64,000 nucleotides of DNA from Branchipolynoe longqiensis (taxonomy: Eukaryota; Annelida; Polychaeta; Phyllodocida; Polynoidae), in the NCBI GenBank assembly GCA_030323885.1, contig CM059187.1, forward strand, positions 131,322,424 through 131,386,423, in the 5' to 3' direction. The position numbers and the translations under genes are program-made. The notes under the pieces are model-generated. The model saw nothing but the letters and a program-made list of their open reading frames with translations, was not told the origin of the DNA and searched no databases. Positions within the stretch are counted from its first letter, which is position 1. The number at the start of each line of letters is the position of its first letter. Positions 43,742-55,230 of the stretch are shown piece by piece.

Positions 43742-44116
43742 TGGAGGAATGTAATGAGAAGTAGGCCCTTATATGTCCCCTATCATAGGATGATGAAAAT
43801 ATCATGGACAAAGAAGATCACCAACAAAGAAGTTCTCAGAAAAATTAAAAATAAGAAAAGCTTGTTTGCCACTATACAGACAAAGAAACTTATTTATTTT
43901 AGCCACATCATTCGTCAGAGTTCAATATACCATACATTGTTGGAAGGGAAGGTGAATGGCAGCAGAGGGAGAGGGAGACCAAGAACATCATGGTTTACAA
44001 ATATTTCACAGTGGACAGGCTTGAATTATTCACAGTCTATCAGAACAGCACACCATCGGGACAAGTGGAGAACCATTGCATCCAACCCTCGACTAGAGGA
44101 CGGAACTATTGATTGA
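43742..44116 (+). pseudogene. Non-LTR retrotransposon RT C-terminal fragment
   Basis: The 120-codon frame contains MMKISWTKKITNKEVLRKI, then a basic stretch, then GSRGRGRPRTSWFTNISQWT and HHRDKWRTIASNPRLEDGT before its stop. This arrangement is the familiar end of many non-LTR RT polyproteins. The upstream RT and endonuclease are missing, so it is a 5'-truncated copy. No clade is assigned. Confidence 0.85.
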
Positions 44117-44810
44117 TTGAGCATATATGTTCCCCTAGCATATACTGTATAATGCGTTATGCATCACATGTATATTATATTGTTTTAGTGGAACTTTAAA
44201 TTAAAGGTTACTCCCATAGAGTCGACTTGAATTAAAGGAATAATTTCACAACCAGCTCAGACCAGTTTGCACTGACATTATTGATGTAAGCTAACAATTG
44301 CTAGAAGAACCATACACCTGGTCCTCCATTGTATGCCCAAACTCGCGCGTAGAATGGCGCCAGTGGCAGCCTCTTTTGAGCCAGCAGTGAACAGAGCTCA
44401 ACCACACACATGCACGCCCATGCACATAATCACACACGCACATGCTGAGCAAGCACGTGTACCACATGCATGGGTTCGGGTGAGGTGAAAAAGGCTCCTT
44501 TGACACGTTCAAACGTCCCTCCACTTGCCCTTATCAGCAATCCTGACGAACTGGCTGCGACCCGTATTCATGTCCTTCAGAAGTATTCCACAGAGGAAAG
44601 TTTGTTTTATTTAACGACAGCTCTAGAGCAGATTGAAAAGTTATCATCAGCTTTTGAACCACTGGTTTCATCCCGCAGAAACGACCGGCAGCTTGATTCC
44701 CCGCCACAGGCTAGTCCTTTGGCTTGGCATATGGAATATATGTAGGGAGGGCCCAGTGTAGTTGTCCCTCCGTGCGGCGTGTGCTACTCTGTGCAGGTGC
44801 CATCACAGTG
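44117..44810. other. Unassigned DNA with a mollusc-type SINE fragment
   Basis: Positions 44593-44658 (TTGTTTTATTTAACGACAGC then TCTAGAGCAGATTG) resemble, from memory, the core of a SINE frequent in gastropod and bivalve genomes. The open frame over it (44470-44745) shows no domain. Confidence 0.45.
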
Positions 44811-45154
44811 TTAAAGTTGCATAGTCTGATGGTTTTGAATTTCTGTATTTTGTCTGAGGTAAATATATCAGATCGATCACTAGTATCTACTTTACATTAG
44901 TTCAAATTTACTTGTATTTTAAATGGTAAACTTTTGAGATATTTTTAGTGCAAACATGGAAAATTAGTTCTGGCACGCTTGCCAAAACTCTGACACCATA
45001 GACTTATCCAGTAACATTGACTCAGTATTGCATTCTATGCAGAAACAAATGCTTAATAAGTGCAATCAGTATCTAAGTTAGATATGTAAAATCAAATCTA
45101 GATAATTGGTTTGGTTTTGAGAATTTGATATTTCATTGGACTATGCAGCTTTAA
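44811..45154 (+). mobile_element. TTAA-type MITE, complete
   Basis: TTAA lies at 44811-44814 and 45151-45154; the inverted ends are AGTTGCATAG and CTATGCAGCT. 344 bp, non-coding. It shares its interior with the copies at 36.6, 8.2 and 0.2 kb. Confidence 0.85.
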
Positions 45155-46074
45155 GCCAATAAGACATCAATGTCTTAAGAGTATAACATATACCAATCCC
45201 TGCATCTATTTCTTTATCAATATTTATATTCTCTAAAAGTACATGATTCAAATACACGTTTTAAAATGAGATACTGCACAATACAACAACAATTGATGGC
45301 TTATAGGCTTAATTGTCTTTACTGCTCTACTGCACAGTAGTGCATGCGCGGATGAACACCTACACTGGTCCTGATGAAGTCATGTTGTGTGCCAAGCCTA
45401 AGGTCTGTGACCGAAGCAGGGTACCAAACTAAGGTGACCGGCTGCACGGGGTACAAACGCACACAGATCTTGTCAGGAACAAACAATGCCTCCGAACGAA
45501 AGGGGCGCTTCCGAAGCAATGCTACTTATAAGAGTTGCTGCATACTCACAACGGTGCTTAAAGCGCTCAGTGAATAGAGTCCAGAGTTAATGAGGTTCTT
45601 AGGGTAGTTGTGTTTGGGCGGGGTATAAAATCAACCCGGACAACCATAAAGCTGGGCACCAAGGTGGAGGGAGTGGGAAGTTGGGGGTGGAAGTGATTAG
45701 CTGGTGAATTAAAGGTGCTCAGCAACCTGTCTGAGGATTTATAATGGGATATGCCTTGTTGGATTTATTGCAAGTATTATGCATGCCGCTGCAGGGCAGC
45801 AGTGCTCCTCATTTAACCCTGGGTTGATCGTTTCGGTTCTTATTATTCATTGAGAAAAATTATAGTATCTTTCTTTTGAGGTGCTCTATTTTTTAATATG
45901 TGACATGATGGAAAAGAGTCGCTGCACAATCCTTCGTCTAGAATGTGTAAAAGCCAATGATTAAAAAACAATTGATGAAAGCAAATAATGCAAAACGTAA
46001 CATTGTCCCCATTCTCATACACCATTCTATTTCTAACCGATTTATATTTATAATAATGTGTAAATAACTGTATC
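45155..46074. other. Unassigned DNA
   Basis: I see no gene or known repeat. Confidence 0.4.
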
Positions 46075-46150
46075 CACATATGTCTGGAAGACCAGAGCTT
46101 CGGTACTGATAAATGATATATTTTGATTAATAAACATATTTGACCCACCA
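46075..46150 (+). repeat. R5 repeat fragment
   Basis: GTCTGGAAGACCAGAGCTTC and AATAAACATATTTGACCC match the family. Confidence 0.6.
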
Positions 46151-46309
46151 ACCCACAACAAGTTTTATTACACCTGGCGTACGTTGTAGGTAACAATTCT
46201 CTTGGATATATATGTATTGCTCGAAACTCTAGGGTTCAATCATCGTCTGGAATGAGCGGGTGCGATCATTCGGATTCATTGCTGGGCATGGGGTCGTGGT
46301 GAGGCTGAC

Positions 46310-46575
46310 ACCCCCCCCCCCACCCACCCCCTCCCCCCGCAGTGGGGGGTGGGGGGAGGGGGGGTGAGCACCAGCATGCCAGGCTCAGACTGACACTTTA
46401 CTCAACTCCTCCCAGGGGGGGGGGGGGGGGGGGACAGGGAGGGGGGTGAGCACCAGAAGGCCAGGTTCACAGACTGACACTTCACTCAACTCCTCCCAAC
46501 CAATCAAAAACCAACAGGTGACCACCAGCAGGCCAGCCTGACACACCACTCAACTCCTCGCAACCAATATAAAGC
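46310..46575 (+). repeat. C-run/G-run block with three worn tandem units
   Basis: C-run (46311-46338), G-run and G19-like run (46417-46436) surround units with GGTGAGCACCAGCATGCCAG, TGACACTTTACTCAACTCCT and variants at 46446 and 46515. Confidence 0.7.
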
Positions 46576-48349
46576 CAATACCCAGCTAGCAATTCCATCA
46601 TACTACCATCCACAGCCATCCAGGCTGCCCATCCAAACGTCAGTCCGCAACAGCGCCTCCGACTGACAACTACTACACCTACCTCTTTCACCCACCCACC
46701 CACACCTGCCAATTAATTGGCGAGCCAATCAAACAAACTAGTAAATTAAACGTTAAAAATTAAACTAGAACTCAATTAACAGAGTTAATTAACCACATCA
46801 TTAATAATAGCCAATTGACAACCGAGCAAATGGCAGATCACCTTTACTTGATTAAATGTAGACCATACACTCATTTTTACCATGTACAAATTTATTTCTG
46901 CTCATTACCTTGTTGTTCATCATTGTTGTACCACCATGATCCTATGTTGCACTTACCATGTCATGCCCATATGTCATCACCTTACATGACCTTAGGTCGG
47001 CCGCGGCTTCTCTGTTAAACAATAACATGTACCATGACTTGCTGCAGAGGGGACGCGCCCGAATAAATGCCATGTTTTCCCAACTCATCCTCCCTGTCTT
47101 CTGTGCCCGTGAGCAATGACTTAGGACTCTCTAAGGGCAGACGATCTAGTAGAGCGATAGTGAACGGATAGCACACATATAAGTAATAGTGAATTGCAGG
47201 ATTCCTCTACAAAATGCCAAACAAACCTATTTAGGTGGATATCTTAGGTTTGCTTATGTGGTAGGATTAGAAAAATACATGCCATTACAATATAAGATAA
47301 TATTGAGCAACCGATTAAAGATTTGTAATGCCTTTTTTCCCCATTACAAAACACAGGATCCCATTATTCCGTTCACTGCATCATTTCAGAAAACCTGCGA
47401 TAGTAGAGCAAGTCAGTGAGGATTATTCCTAGCCTGTCTCGGATTAATAGCGTATTGGATTTCTAGGTCCAGAATAATTCATTGATATAGTGTGAATTTA
47501 CAAGTAAAGGATTTAAATTGCAGCAAAAATCTACTAAGCGAATAACGCCCTATTCTCGCTATGATAAACACTGAGAATATAAAGTGTAACCCTATTATCC
47601 CACAATTTTGTTGGGGTAACAAGAGTATTGCTGGTCACTATCCTTTCTTTTCATTGTAGCATTTTTTAAAGATATATTTTATACTACATTATATATTTGA
47701 ATGAATATAACATAAACTCCCCCGAAGAACATTACCCCAAGAGTGAAAATCAACCACCACTATATTTTCTTAATCAAATTCTTCATTTACCAAGAAAAGA
47801 AAAACCTGCTGAAGTCATCTAACCAGATCTGTATGAGGTTCAACATGATATGGTCTGGGATTCTGACCTATGCCCCTGGATACACGCCAGACATGCCCAT
47901 ATGTCTACTCCATGCAATGCGCATGCACGATTCAGTCGTGTCCAACATCCATTACAAGCATATTCCCATATCAAGCCTATCCGATGGAAATGTCACCCTT
48001 GTGACAATATTACTAAAACAACCTTGCATGTCCATTGGTGCGTATTTAATTAGGGGCTGTAGCTGGGGTTGTGTCAGGGTGGGATGGGGGCCCGATGGAT
48101 ATATATACATTTTCGTGGCATATGTGGTAATGCTAATATCAGGGCTGTAGGCAGACTGAAATCTTAGGATTGCCCTATTGGTATAACATATTCGCAATTC
48201 GTAAGTAAGGCAGGAATATGATTATAGCCAAACATGTGCCTACCAAAATATATGCGATGGCTATTATTGTAAGGATTAAGCCCCGCCATTGTCATGGTGT
48301 ATTCCTATTAACAATGTGTGTACTTCTTTCTGATTATGGTAATGGTGGG
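46576..48349. other. Unassigned, mostly AT-rich DNA
   Basis: Nothing coding is supported. Frames of 76-135 codons (47189-47419, 47743-48150) show no recognisable domains. Confidence 0.45.
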
Positions 48350-48399
48350 GTGGCTGTCTTCCCTGCTCCCTAAAGCCCCAGTCAAACCTATCCGGATCA

Positions 48400-49045
48400 G
48401 AGGCCAGATGAGCCCCGGATCGTCATCCGGGGTAGTTCGTGGCGATGCGGGGTGATCCGTGGCTCGTCGGTGGTGGTCCGGCGTGGTCCGGCGTGGTCCG
48501 GCGTGGTCGGGGTGATCCGTGGCTGGTCCAAGGTCCACCCCGGATGTTTTAAAATGGTGGTCCGGGGCATTTAGCGATCCGGGCTCGATCCAGCATGATC
48601 TGGGGGTGGTCCGGTTAGTCTGGGGGGTGGGCCGGAGGTGAACTGGGGCCGGTCCAGGGTGGTCCGGGGGTGGTCCGGGGCTGTTTTGCCCCGGATGAGC
48701 TATGTTTCAGCCACTGTTTAACCTGGACCACCCTGGGACTTTCCAGGACTACCCCTGGACCACTCCCGGACTGCCCGGATAAGACCCGGATGCGCCGGAT
48801 CAGCGCTGATCACCACAGATCAGCCATGGATCGGTCCAGACTGCCCAGTTTACCCCGGATCACTCGTCCGGGACTAGTGTCCATGGCTACACCGGGGAGT
48901 CTGGGGCCTCGTCCCGGAAGGTGTGACTGCGAGGCAAAAAACAACGAAAACAGCGATTTTGTGCGGGGCGGTCCGAGGCGGTCCGGGCAACTGGTCCATG
49001 GGTTATCCAGCTCAAAATCCGGGGCTAGTCCGGGTAGGTGTGACT
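48400..49045. repeat. GGTCCGG/ATCCGGGG foldback minisatellite
   Basis: 48405-48700 holds GGTCCGG-type units in plus orientation. 48710-48890 holds the same units inverted (CTGGACCACCC, CCCGGACTGCCCGGAT). 48960-49035 returns to plus orientation. The whole is very GC-rich and could fold into a long hairpin. Confidence 0.75.
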
Positions 49046-49141
49046 GGGGCGTTAGCCACCCTAGCACACCTCCCCATCTGGAACACATGGTCTAGGGTTT
49101 TAAAGAATACCCTCTAAAGCGAACACTATCGAGTTCTAGGT

Positions 49142-49415
49142 GCTACTGGATGGGATGGCATAATGCTTAGAGCATCCGCTTCCCGTGTTAGTAACTGCAC
49201 GTTCTTTCCATCTCCACTCGGCTGAATCTGAAGACTTATAAAACGGGTTCTTTTGAATAAGTTGCCTCGTAGTTGGTATCGCTAGAATTTGAAAAGTAGC
49301 ACATTCAGCTCAGTGTAAATGATGATGCGACTGAATCGGCTATCATGACATTAGTGTGCATTATCACAAGTTTCTGGCCCTGCTGATATGATCTCAAACT
49401 TTGCAAGCACTTAAA
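49142..49415 (+). mobile_element. SINE-B, diverged copy
   Basis: The head GGGATGGCATAATGCTTAGAG is followed by a diverged body with CATGACATTAGTGTGCATTA and CCTGCTGATATGATCTCAAA. Confidence 0.6.
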
Positions 49416-49529
49416 CCCCAATTCAATGACTCAATTATGCAAGACTACTTTATTCAATTGTAGGTGCCTTAGGAGACCAGCTCCATTCATGAGTTGCTGT
49501 TCATTGTTGTCTACTTGGTTAATTACTCT

Positions 49530-50031
49530 GTCATGGGGGTGATGAAAATGGGAATTATTGCGCCTAGAGCGGGACTCGAACCCACATCTCTCTGCATTCC
49601 GGGCCAGTGTGCTAACCATTACACCACCTAGGCTCCCTGATATCAACACACTACCCACGCCTACCTGTCTATGCGGCTCCTTGCCTGAGAGGTCAGTGCA
49701 GACCACTACACTCGTCCCCCTGGAATTGTAAGTCTTTTAATACTTACAATTACATACATACAGGCAATGCACTTACATACATACACAGGGAAGGTTCAAC
49801 AGCTATACAGCGCGTAGCTTGTACAGGATCATGGTCACGGCAACCAGTGTCATGGGGGTGATGAAAATGGGAACCACTGCGCCTCGAGTGGGACTCGAAC
49901 CCACATCTCTCTGCATTCCGGGCCAGTGTGCTAACCATTACACCACCTAGGCTCCCTGATATCAACACACTACCCACGCCTACCTGTCTATGCGGCTCCT
50001 TGCCTGAGAGGTCAGTGCAGACCACTACACT
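49530..50031 (-). mobile_element. SINE-A tandem dimer (period about 319 bp)
   Basis: Two head-to-tail units run on the minus strand from 50031 and from 49712. Each begins AGTGTAGTGGTCTGCACTGA and carries a tRNA-like segment at 49881-49952 and 49562-49633. The tRNA-like segment forms a 7-bp acceptor stem (GCCTAGG with TCTAGGC) and a 5-bp T-arm (GTGGG with CCCGC), but a poor anticodon stem. The dimer abuts a LINE 3' end. Confidence 0.85.
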
Positions 50032-51996
50032 GTCCATAGCATGTAAGCCCAGGTAACCACACTTGTTTTCAATGCTGGCCAGCTGTAGTGTTGGTATTGA
50101 CTTATCAAACAGTAGCTGCTGATAAGTTATTTGATTGTCTGCATTTCAGTAGCAGATAGATAGTCTGTTGGTACGTTTAGTAGCCTATGTTAGTTTTGTT
50201 GGGCCCTCTTGGCATTGTATTTTTGTTCTAATCTTATTACTATGTTAGTTGTTTTCTTAAGGTTCTATGTTAGTGTTTTGGGGTTTTCTTGGAAAGAGTT
50301 TTCCACTTTTTTCTACTTAATTCTATACTAGCCTATTTTATTTACATGTCCATATGCCTGTTGAGTTATGTTTGTTTGAATTTGATTTGATTTATATTGT
50401 TGTTGGATATGTTATCTGGCTTTTATATTTCTGGTTATCCTGCCCTGGGAAGTCCCGTTGGTGTGCCGTGACATATCACCTGCCCGCTTGTGGTGCAGTT
50501 CAGTTGGGGTTCCCAGTTTTTATTTTGCACAGATATTTTTAGTATGTTTTTAGGTCAGGGATTTGACTTTCTTTCACAGTTTGCACATTCCATGCCTTGG
50601 CGGCCATTTCCAGTGTGCTCCTTTCATGGGCTTTGATCTGGCTTATGGTCTGCCTTAGTAGGGGTGCCTTGCTTGCTTTGGTGTCCCTTAGTGGTTGGGT
50701 TAGATGCTTAATGTCTTGGCTATATCCATATGCTAATGTTTTAGGTGGATTATTCTTCTGTTTTCTAGTAGCTTTACTTTAGTTATTGTGTGTAGGTCAT
50801 AAGTGGGGTGTAGTTTGTCTATTTTCAGGCAGAGTTTCAGGGCCCTATTTTGTAGTATTTGCAATTTCCTAAGTGGCTCTTTTTTAGTACCCATGTAGAT
50901 TACATCCCCATAGTCAAAGTAGGGGAGTAGCATGCCTTTGAAGATTTTTATTGACATATCTTGTGACATATAGTTTCTTAGTTTAGCAAATAGCCATAGT
51001 TTGTGATTTACTTTTTGTATGATTTTTGTTACACACATATTGTAGTTTAGCTGGCTATCTAGTTCTAGGCCTAGGTATTTTTTGTGATGTACACTTTCCG
51101 GTGTTTGGTTTCCTAGTGTGCATTGTAGGTTTCTTCCTGTGATTGCTGAGAAGAGTACTGTTTTAGATTTATTTGCATTCATGGTTATTTTATTGGAATC
51201 ACACCAGCCATCCAGCTTTAGCAGGAGGTTGTTCAGTTTGGTTGCTACTTCCTCTACTGTGCTTCCTTCTGCATATACGACAGTGTCATCCACATATAGC
51301 TGGAGACATTATGTCTCCAGCCATTTTTCTAGGTCGTTTATGTATAGCATAAATAGTAGTGGTCCCAGGACTGATCCTTGGGGTACACCACAGGTGACAG
51401 TTTGTTGGTCTAAGAGTGTACCATTTACTTTAGTTTTTTGCTGCCTGTTGTTTAGGTAGCATTTTATCCAGTTCATTGATTTGGATTGAATGCCCATGCT
51501 GTTTAATTTTCTTAAAGATTTCTGCATTTGTTAGTTTTTTCAATGTATGTATGCTTTTGTCTAGAGTTTCAAGGAATGTTTCAATATCCCCGGATGGTGG
51601 TATGTAGAGGCTTGCTATGGCTATGCTAGCCTGCTTCTCGTTTTTTATTAGGCACCATAGTAGTCCCAGGTGTTCATTTAAGTTGTTTGCTATTTGTAGG
51701 GCCTCAGTGTCTAGATTTCTTTAGGTTTTGCAGTAGATTGCAACACCTCCACCTTTTTTTGTTTGGTTTGCTATGTTAATTTGCTGTCTGTCATTACATA
51801 CAAGCCTATATCCTTCTATGTTGAGGGTGTTGTATTGATGTCTGTCAGTGAACCATGTTTCTGACAGTGTTAAAACATCAAGATTTTCATTTTGTTGGTA
51901 CATTTTTATTGTGTCTACTTTATTAGATGCACTCTGGCAGTTTAGGTGGGCAAAGAGCGTGCCCCTTCCCAGCCTGCATTCACTTTCATCTAGCAT
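50032..51996 (-). pseudogene. LINE-1f: non-LTR retrotransposon with internal deletion
   Basis: On the minus strand, 51996-51721 encodes an apurinic-type endonuclease N-terminus (LNCQSASNKVDTIKM, VLTLSETWFT). 51720-51540 continues it in another frame (IASLYIPPSGDIETFLETL). 51527-51309 is RT with CGVPQGSVLGPLLF and YINDL. 51293-50590 continues with LYVDDTVVYAEGS and a C-terminus including AAKAWNV. An in-frame TAA interrupts just before YVDD, and roughly 200 residues are missing between endonuclease and RT. The rest (50590-50032) is the 3' UTR, found alone at 14.4 and 23.5 kb. Assigned to the CR1/L2/Jockey group by motif style. Confidence 0.85.
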
Positions 51997-52062
51997 CTTT
52001 CTTTACCGTTAGCTTTGGTGTTTTTTAGATTTCGCAAGTTTTTAACCTTTGTTTAGATTGTT

Positions 52063-52200
52063 TTATGGGCATAGCAATAAACCAGAGGGGTGGACTCTCT
52101 CTTCTTCTTTACACTTTATACTCTTCCTTTCTCTTTGTCTGTATTGTTTTCACCATAGCCTGCTTACACAGCCACAGATTCGAGCATTAGACTCTACAAA
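52063..52200 (+). mobile_element. LTR family L, 5'-truncated R-U5 region
   Basis: From CAATAAACCAGAGGGGTGGA through the pyrimidine-rich block to CATTAGACTCTACA it parallels the 3' half of the 17.5-kb LTR. It is followed some 430 bp later by a gag remnant, so it is probably the 5' LTR of that element. Confidence 0.65.
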
Positions 52201-52622
52201 GTGTGACCACGATGGTTATTGACACACAGTGTTAACTTAACAAGTAGAAACTTGCTGGCCTATGCTTGTTTGGTGCGTTGTGTAGGTAGTGTTTTTTTGC
52301 TAGTTTGACTCTTTGTGGATTTGAAATTTCTTTGGAATTTGGTTTGTCAACGTTTATTTCCGACAATATCACAATTTTAGTCGGTTCGCTAGACTTTATT
52401 GATCATATGTCTGTAACCTGCCGTGATTGAAGCCTCGCGTCGCTACTAAAATATTTTTTTTACAGGACTACTTTTGGCTTTTCTTTAACCTTAACATGGA
52501 GGGGGGAGCATAGTAATATACTACATGTTTTTTTAAAACTATTTCTTCTGCCTTACAGAGATATCTATACTTGGATTCAATTCTGCTAAATCTTTTCTAC
52601 CACCGCAATCAACAACAGCTTG
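52201..52622. other. Leader of the decayed LTR element
   Basis: The non-coding interval between LTR and gag would hold the primer-binding site and leader. No convincing PBS is seen. Confidence 0.4.
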
Positions 52623-52625
52623 AAG

Positions 52626-53660
52626 ATGCCATTCATATGAACAAAGGAGGAATTGCTACATGACAAGCTTCATCATTGGTTTCAAGGTCAGTGTACACTG
52701 GCAAATTATTCTGCTGAAACAGGAGCGCTACATAATTGGAGTGACTTGATCAAACATATCAGGTCTCTTCCAGAGGTTTCAGACCTAGACATTATTCGCT
52801 TTGCTTTGTCAAATGCAACAGGAACGCCGCATGAGGTTCTTTTCACCACTTTTCAGCATAAAAATGCTAGGTCATGGAAAGAGATTAAGGAAGTGATACA
52901 TCTACTCTTTTGACAGCGGATGAATATAGTCATTTAAAGGGGATAGTGATGTCTATGAAGCAAGAAGAAGGGGAAACAGTAGCTGCATACTGTCAGCGGT
53001 TTAAGACTGCTGCAGCAAAAGGTTGGGATCTTCCAGCTGCAGATTTTGGTACTGATCCCTTCGAGATACTCCTTTCGAGATTTCTTGACTCCTTACTTGA
53101 GGATAATACCACGTGGTATGTAGAAACAAACCAACCCAACACTTTTGAAGAAGCCTTCAAAATGTCTATTCTCAGTGATAGGTCTGTTCTTAGGCAGCAG
53201 AGACGTGTTAAATCATGTCTTGGTAATTTTGCTATTTGTGAGCAAATGGAGAGCCTAAACGGTACTTCTTTGGATTTGTCCAAGTCTTTCTTTGGATTTG
53301 TCCAAGTATGTCTCTTCTCACAGAGGTTCTAAATCCTTTGGTTCAGATAGTCAGGTCATGAAGACTATTACAGGTGAGATAAAGTATCTTAGGAAGTGCA
53401 TAGGTAACTTGTCGTTAGGCAGTGGTGTTTCTGAGCATTCAGCGATTCATGCTGTGAACGCTGCAGTGCCTTCTCGTGTCAGTTCTTACAACCAAGGCGT
53501 ACATGGTGCATTGCGGCATGTAAACCTAGGGCAGTTGGTCGGGGTAGAAAATGCCGCTGTAATTATGCACATTCCAGTCACACATCACATGGTTGGGCAT
53601 GCACTGTCAACTCAACAGCAGGGGAGCAATGGAAATTGTCCACCCATTGCTTAAATGCAG
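52626..53660 (+). pseudogene. gag: LTR-retrotransposon gag remnant
   Basis: An ATG at 52626 is followed after three codons by TGA, then TKEELLHDKLHHWFQGQ continues in the same frame to 52913. A -1 shift near 52905 links to TADEYSHLKGIVMSMKQ and GETVAAYCQRFKTAAAKGWD (to 53332), typical of a capsid-type gag. Beyond 53300 the frame shifts again; a C-terminal Cys/His region is suggested (CIAACK) but not clear. It is broken by one stop and at least two frameshifts. Confidence 0.7.
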
Positions 53661-54639
53661 TCATTACCTGTAGGTATGGCTCATGCGGAAAAGCAATGCT
53701 TTGATGAAAAAAAACATAGTACAGCGCCAAAGCATATAATACCGACCCACCCACGGGGAGGCTTAAGACTAACGCATGTAGATATATATACAAATACATA
53801 AACAATACTCTTACTGAACATGACTTCTCCAAAATCCAGCAAACGGAAACGGAAATAGCACTGTATGGGCGCTGCCATTTGTAAAATCATACCGAGAAAC
53901 CGGGAAAAATCCACCAAACGGAAACGGAAATCGCCATTCGGTACGGAGCAAGCAGGATGGATGACAGCAATTGGCCTAATGCCTTAATGATGCTCCGCCG
54001 CAGAGTAGCACACGTCGACTCGAAGAACAAGTACACTGGTCCCTCCCCACAGACCTTCCATATATGGTGTGATGATGTCACTGGGACCAGTGTATGTGTT
54101 CCTCCGTGCTACTATGCAGTGGCCCTGTCAAGGCATTAAGTCCATAGGCCCAATTGAAGGTATTTGGGGTCAGCTATTGGTTAATAATATATCAAAACAA
54201 ATGCCCGCTGCCATAGAATTTGCCAATACGTGCAGTTCAAAACTTAGATTTTATTCAAAATTAAAAGAAATAAATAACAATTTGGCATAAACATGGGTGC
54301 ACAAATGAAATATTAATAGTTTACTTCGCGGAAATGACGGCCGTATTCGGGTCACCCCAGTTGTTATTTTGGGGAGTTTTCAGTCGCATTGGTGCGCTGA
54401 AGGCTGCACATCTGCAGCACTGAATGGGCACCACTGAAAGCAGTCCCATGTGGTTGATAGAATTTCAAATCGAACACTGCGAGTGGAGTAAACAAAAATC
54501 ATAAAATACTTTGCTGTAGTTATATCGGTGGGTCGGTCCTAAGCATTGCTTATTCATATTATCTTGTTACTTATTTTATGAAGCACATATGATGTGCGAT
54601 TGTCCATATAAATCAAATTACTTTCGGGTAACGTTAACA
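53661..54639. other. Interval between gag and protease remnants
   Basis: It contains two direct copies of CAAACGGAAACGGAAAT (53843 and 53914) and an 11-bp perfect hairpin stem (54033-54043 with 54083-54093). It may be a secondary insertion separating gag from protease. Confidence 0.45.
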
Positions 54640-55050
54640 TGAGTGGTACTACACCATCAGAAAACTAGAAAGCGCACTTGATGCGCATCCTTCGATTAAT
54701 ATTGAATTTAACGGATTTAATTTATCTGGTCTTGTAGACCCAGGTGTGGCTAAGGGTTTGATACATTTGTCTGTTTTTCAATCTTTAATTGCCATCTGTG
54801 TATACGGTGGGCAATTATATCCAGGTAGTAGATTGAGATCTCTGTCAGAACATCTAATTCCTACTGTAGGTATACCGTATATTTCTCTTTACGATACGCT
54901 ATGTCCTTTCTTTGTAGTAGATTCACTGAGCTTTGCTATACTCATAGGTAATTGAAATTTGGATGATTTGGCACCTAGATGTTACTACAACGGAGAATCA
55001 ATTGCTTCATTAATTCCAACGTATAATGATGCTATAATTAATTCAATTTA
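54640..55050 (+). pseudogene. Retropepsin-like protease remnant
   Basis: The frame reads FNGFNLSGLVDPGVAKGLIH and then LYPGSRLRSL, FFVVDSLSFAILIGN, a TGA, then NLDDLAPR. The spacing fits a retroviral-type aspartic protease (flap region, ILxG-D-F end). The catalytic DTG is replaced by DPG, and a stop interrupts near the end. It lies on the same strand as the gag remnant, so it probably belongs to the same LTR element. RT and integrase are not visible downstream. Confidence 0.6.
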
Positions 55051-55145
55051 GAATGAGAATAATATGGCTGTGACAGAAATGGCAATTCATTATCAAAGTT
55101 TAGACATTCAGATAATGTACGCATGTCTAATACATTATATGCTTT
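55051..55145. other. Unassigned DNA
   Basis: Possibly the tail of the decayed pol region; no motif. Confidence 0.3.
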
Positions 55146-55149
55146 CTCG

Positions 55150-55230
55150 TAACCTAAGTCTGATACCCCTACTGATATGACCTTAGATGTTGCTAGGACT
55201 TAAAATAACAACAAACAAACAAAGAAAACT
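55150..55230 (+). mobile_element. SINE-B 3' fragment with AAC tail
   Basis: CTGATATGACCTTAGATGTTG is followed by AACAACAAACAAACAAA. Confidence 0.7.

Noticed and set aside
48670..49095. 141-codon frame in the GGTCCGG block
   Set aside because: It follows the GC-rich repeat units and has no recognisable domain.
49562..49633. tRNA gene
   Set aside because: It folds partly as a tRNA but has a poor anticodon stem and recurs inside a SINE family, so it is a retroposon head.
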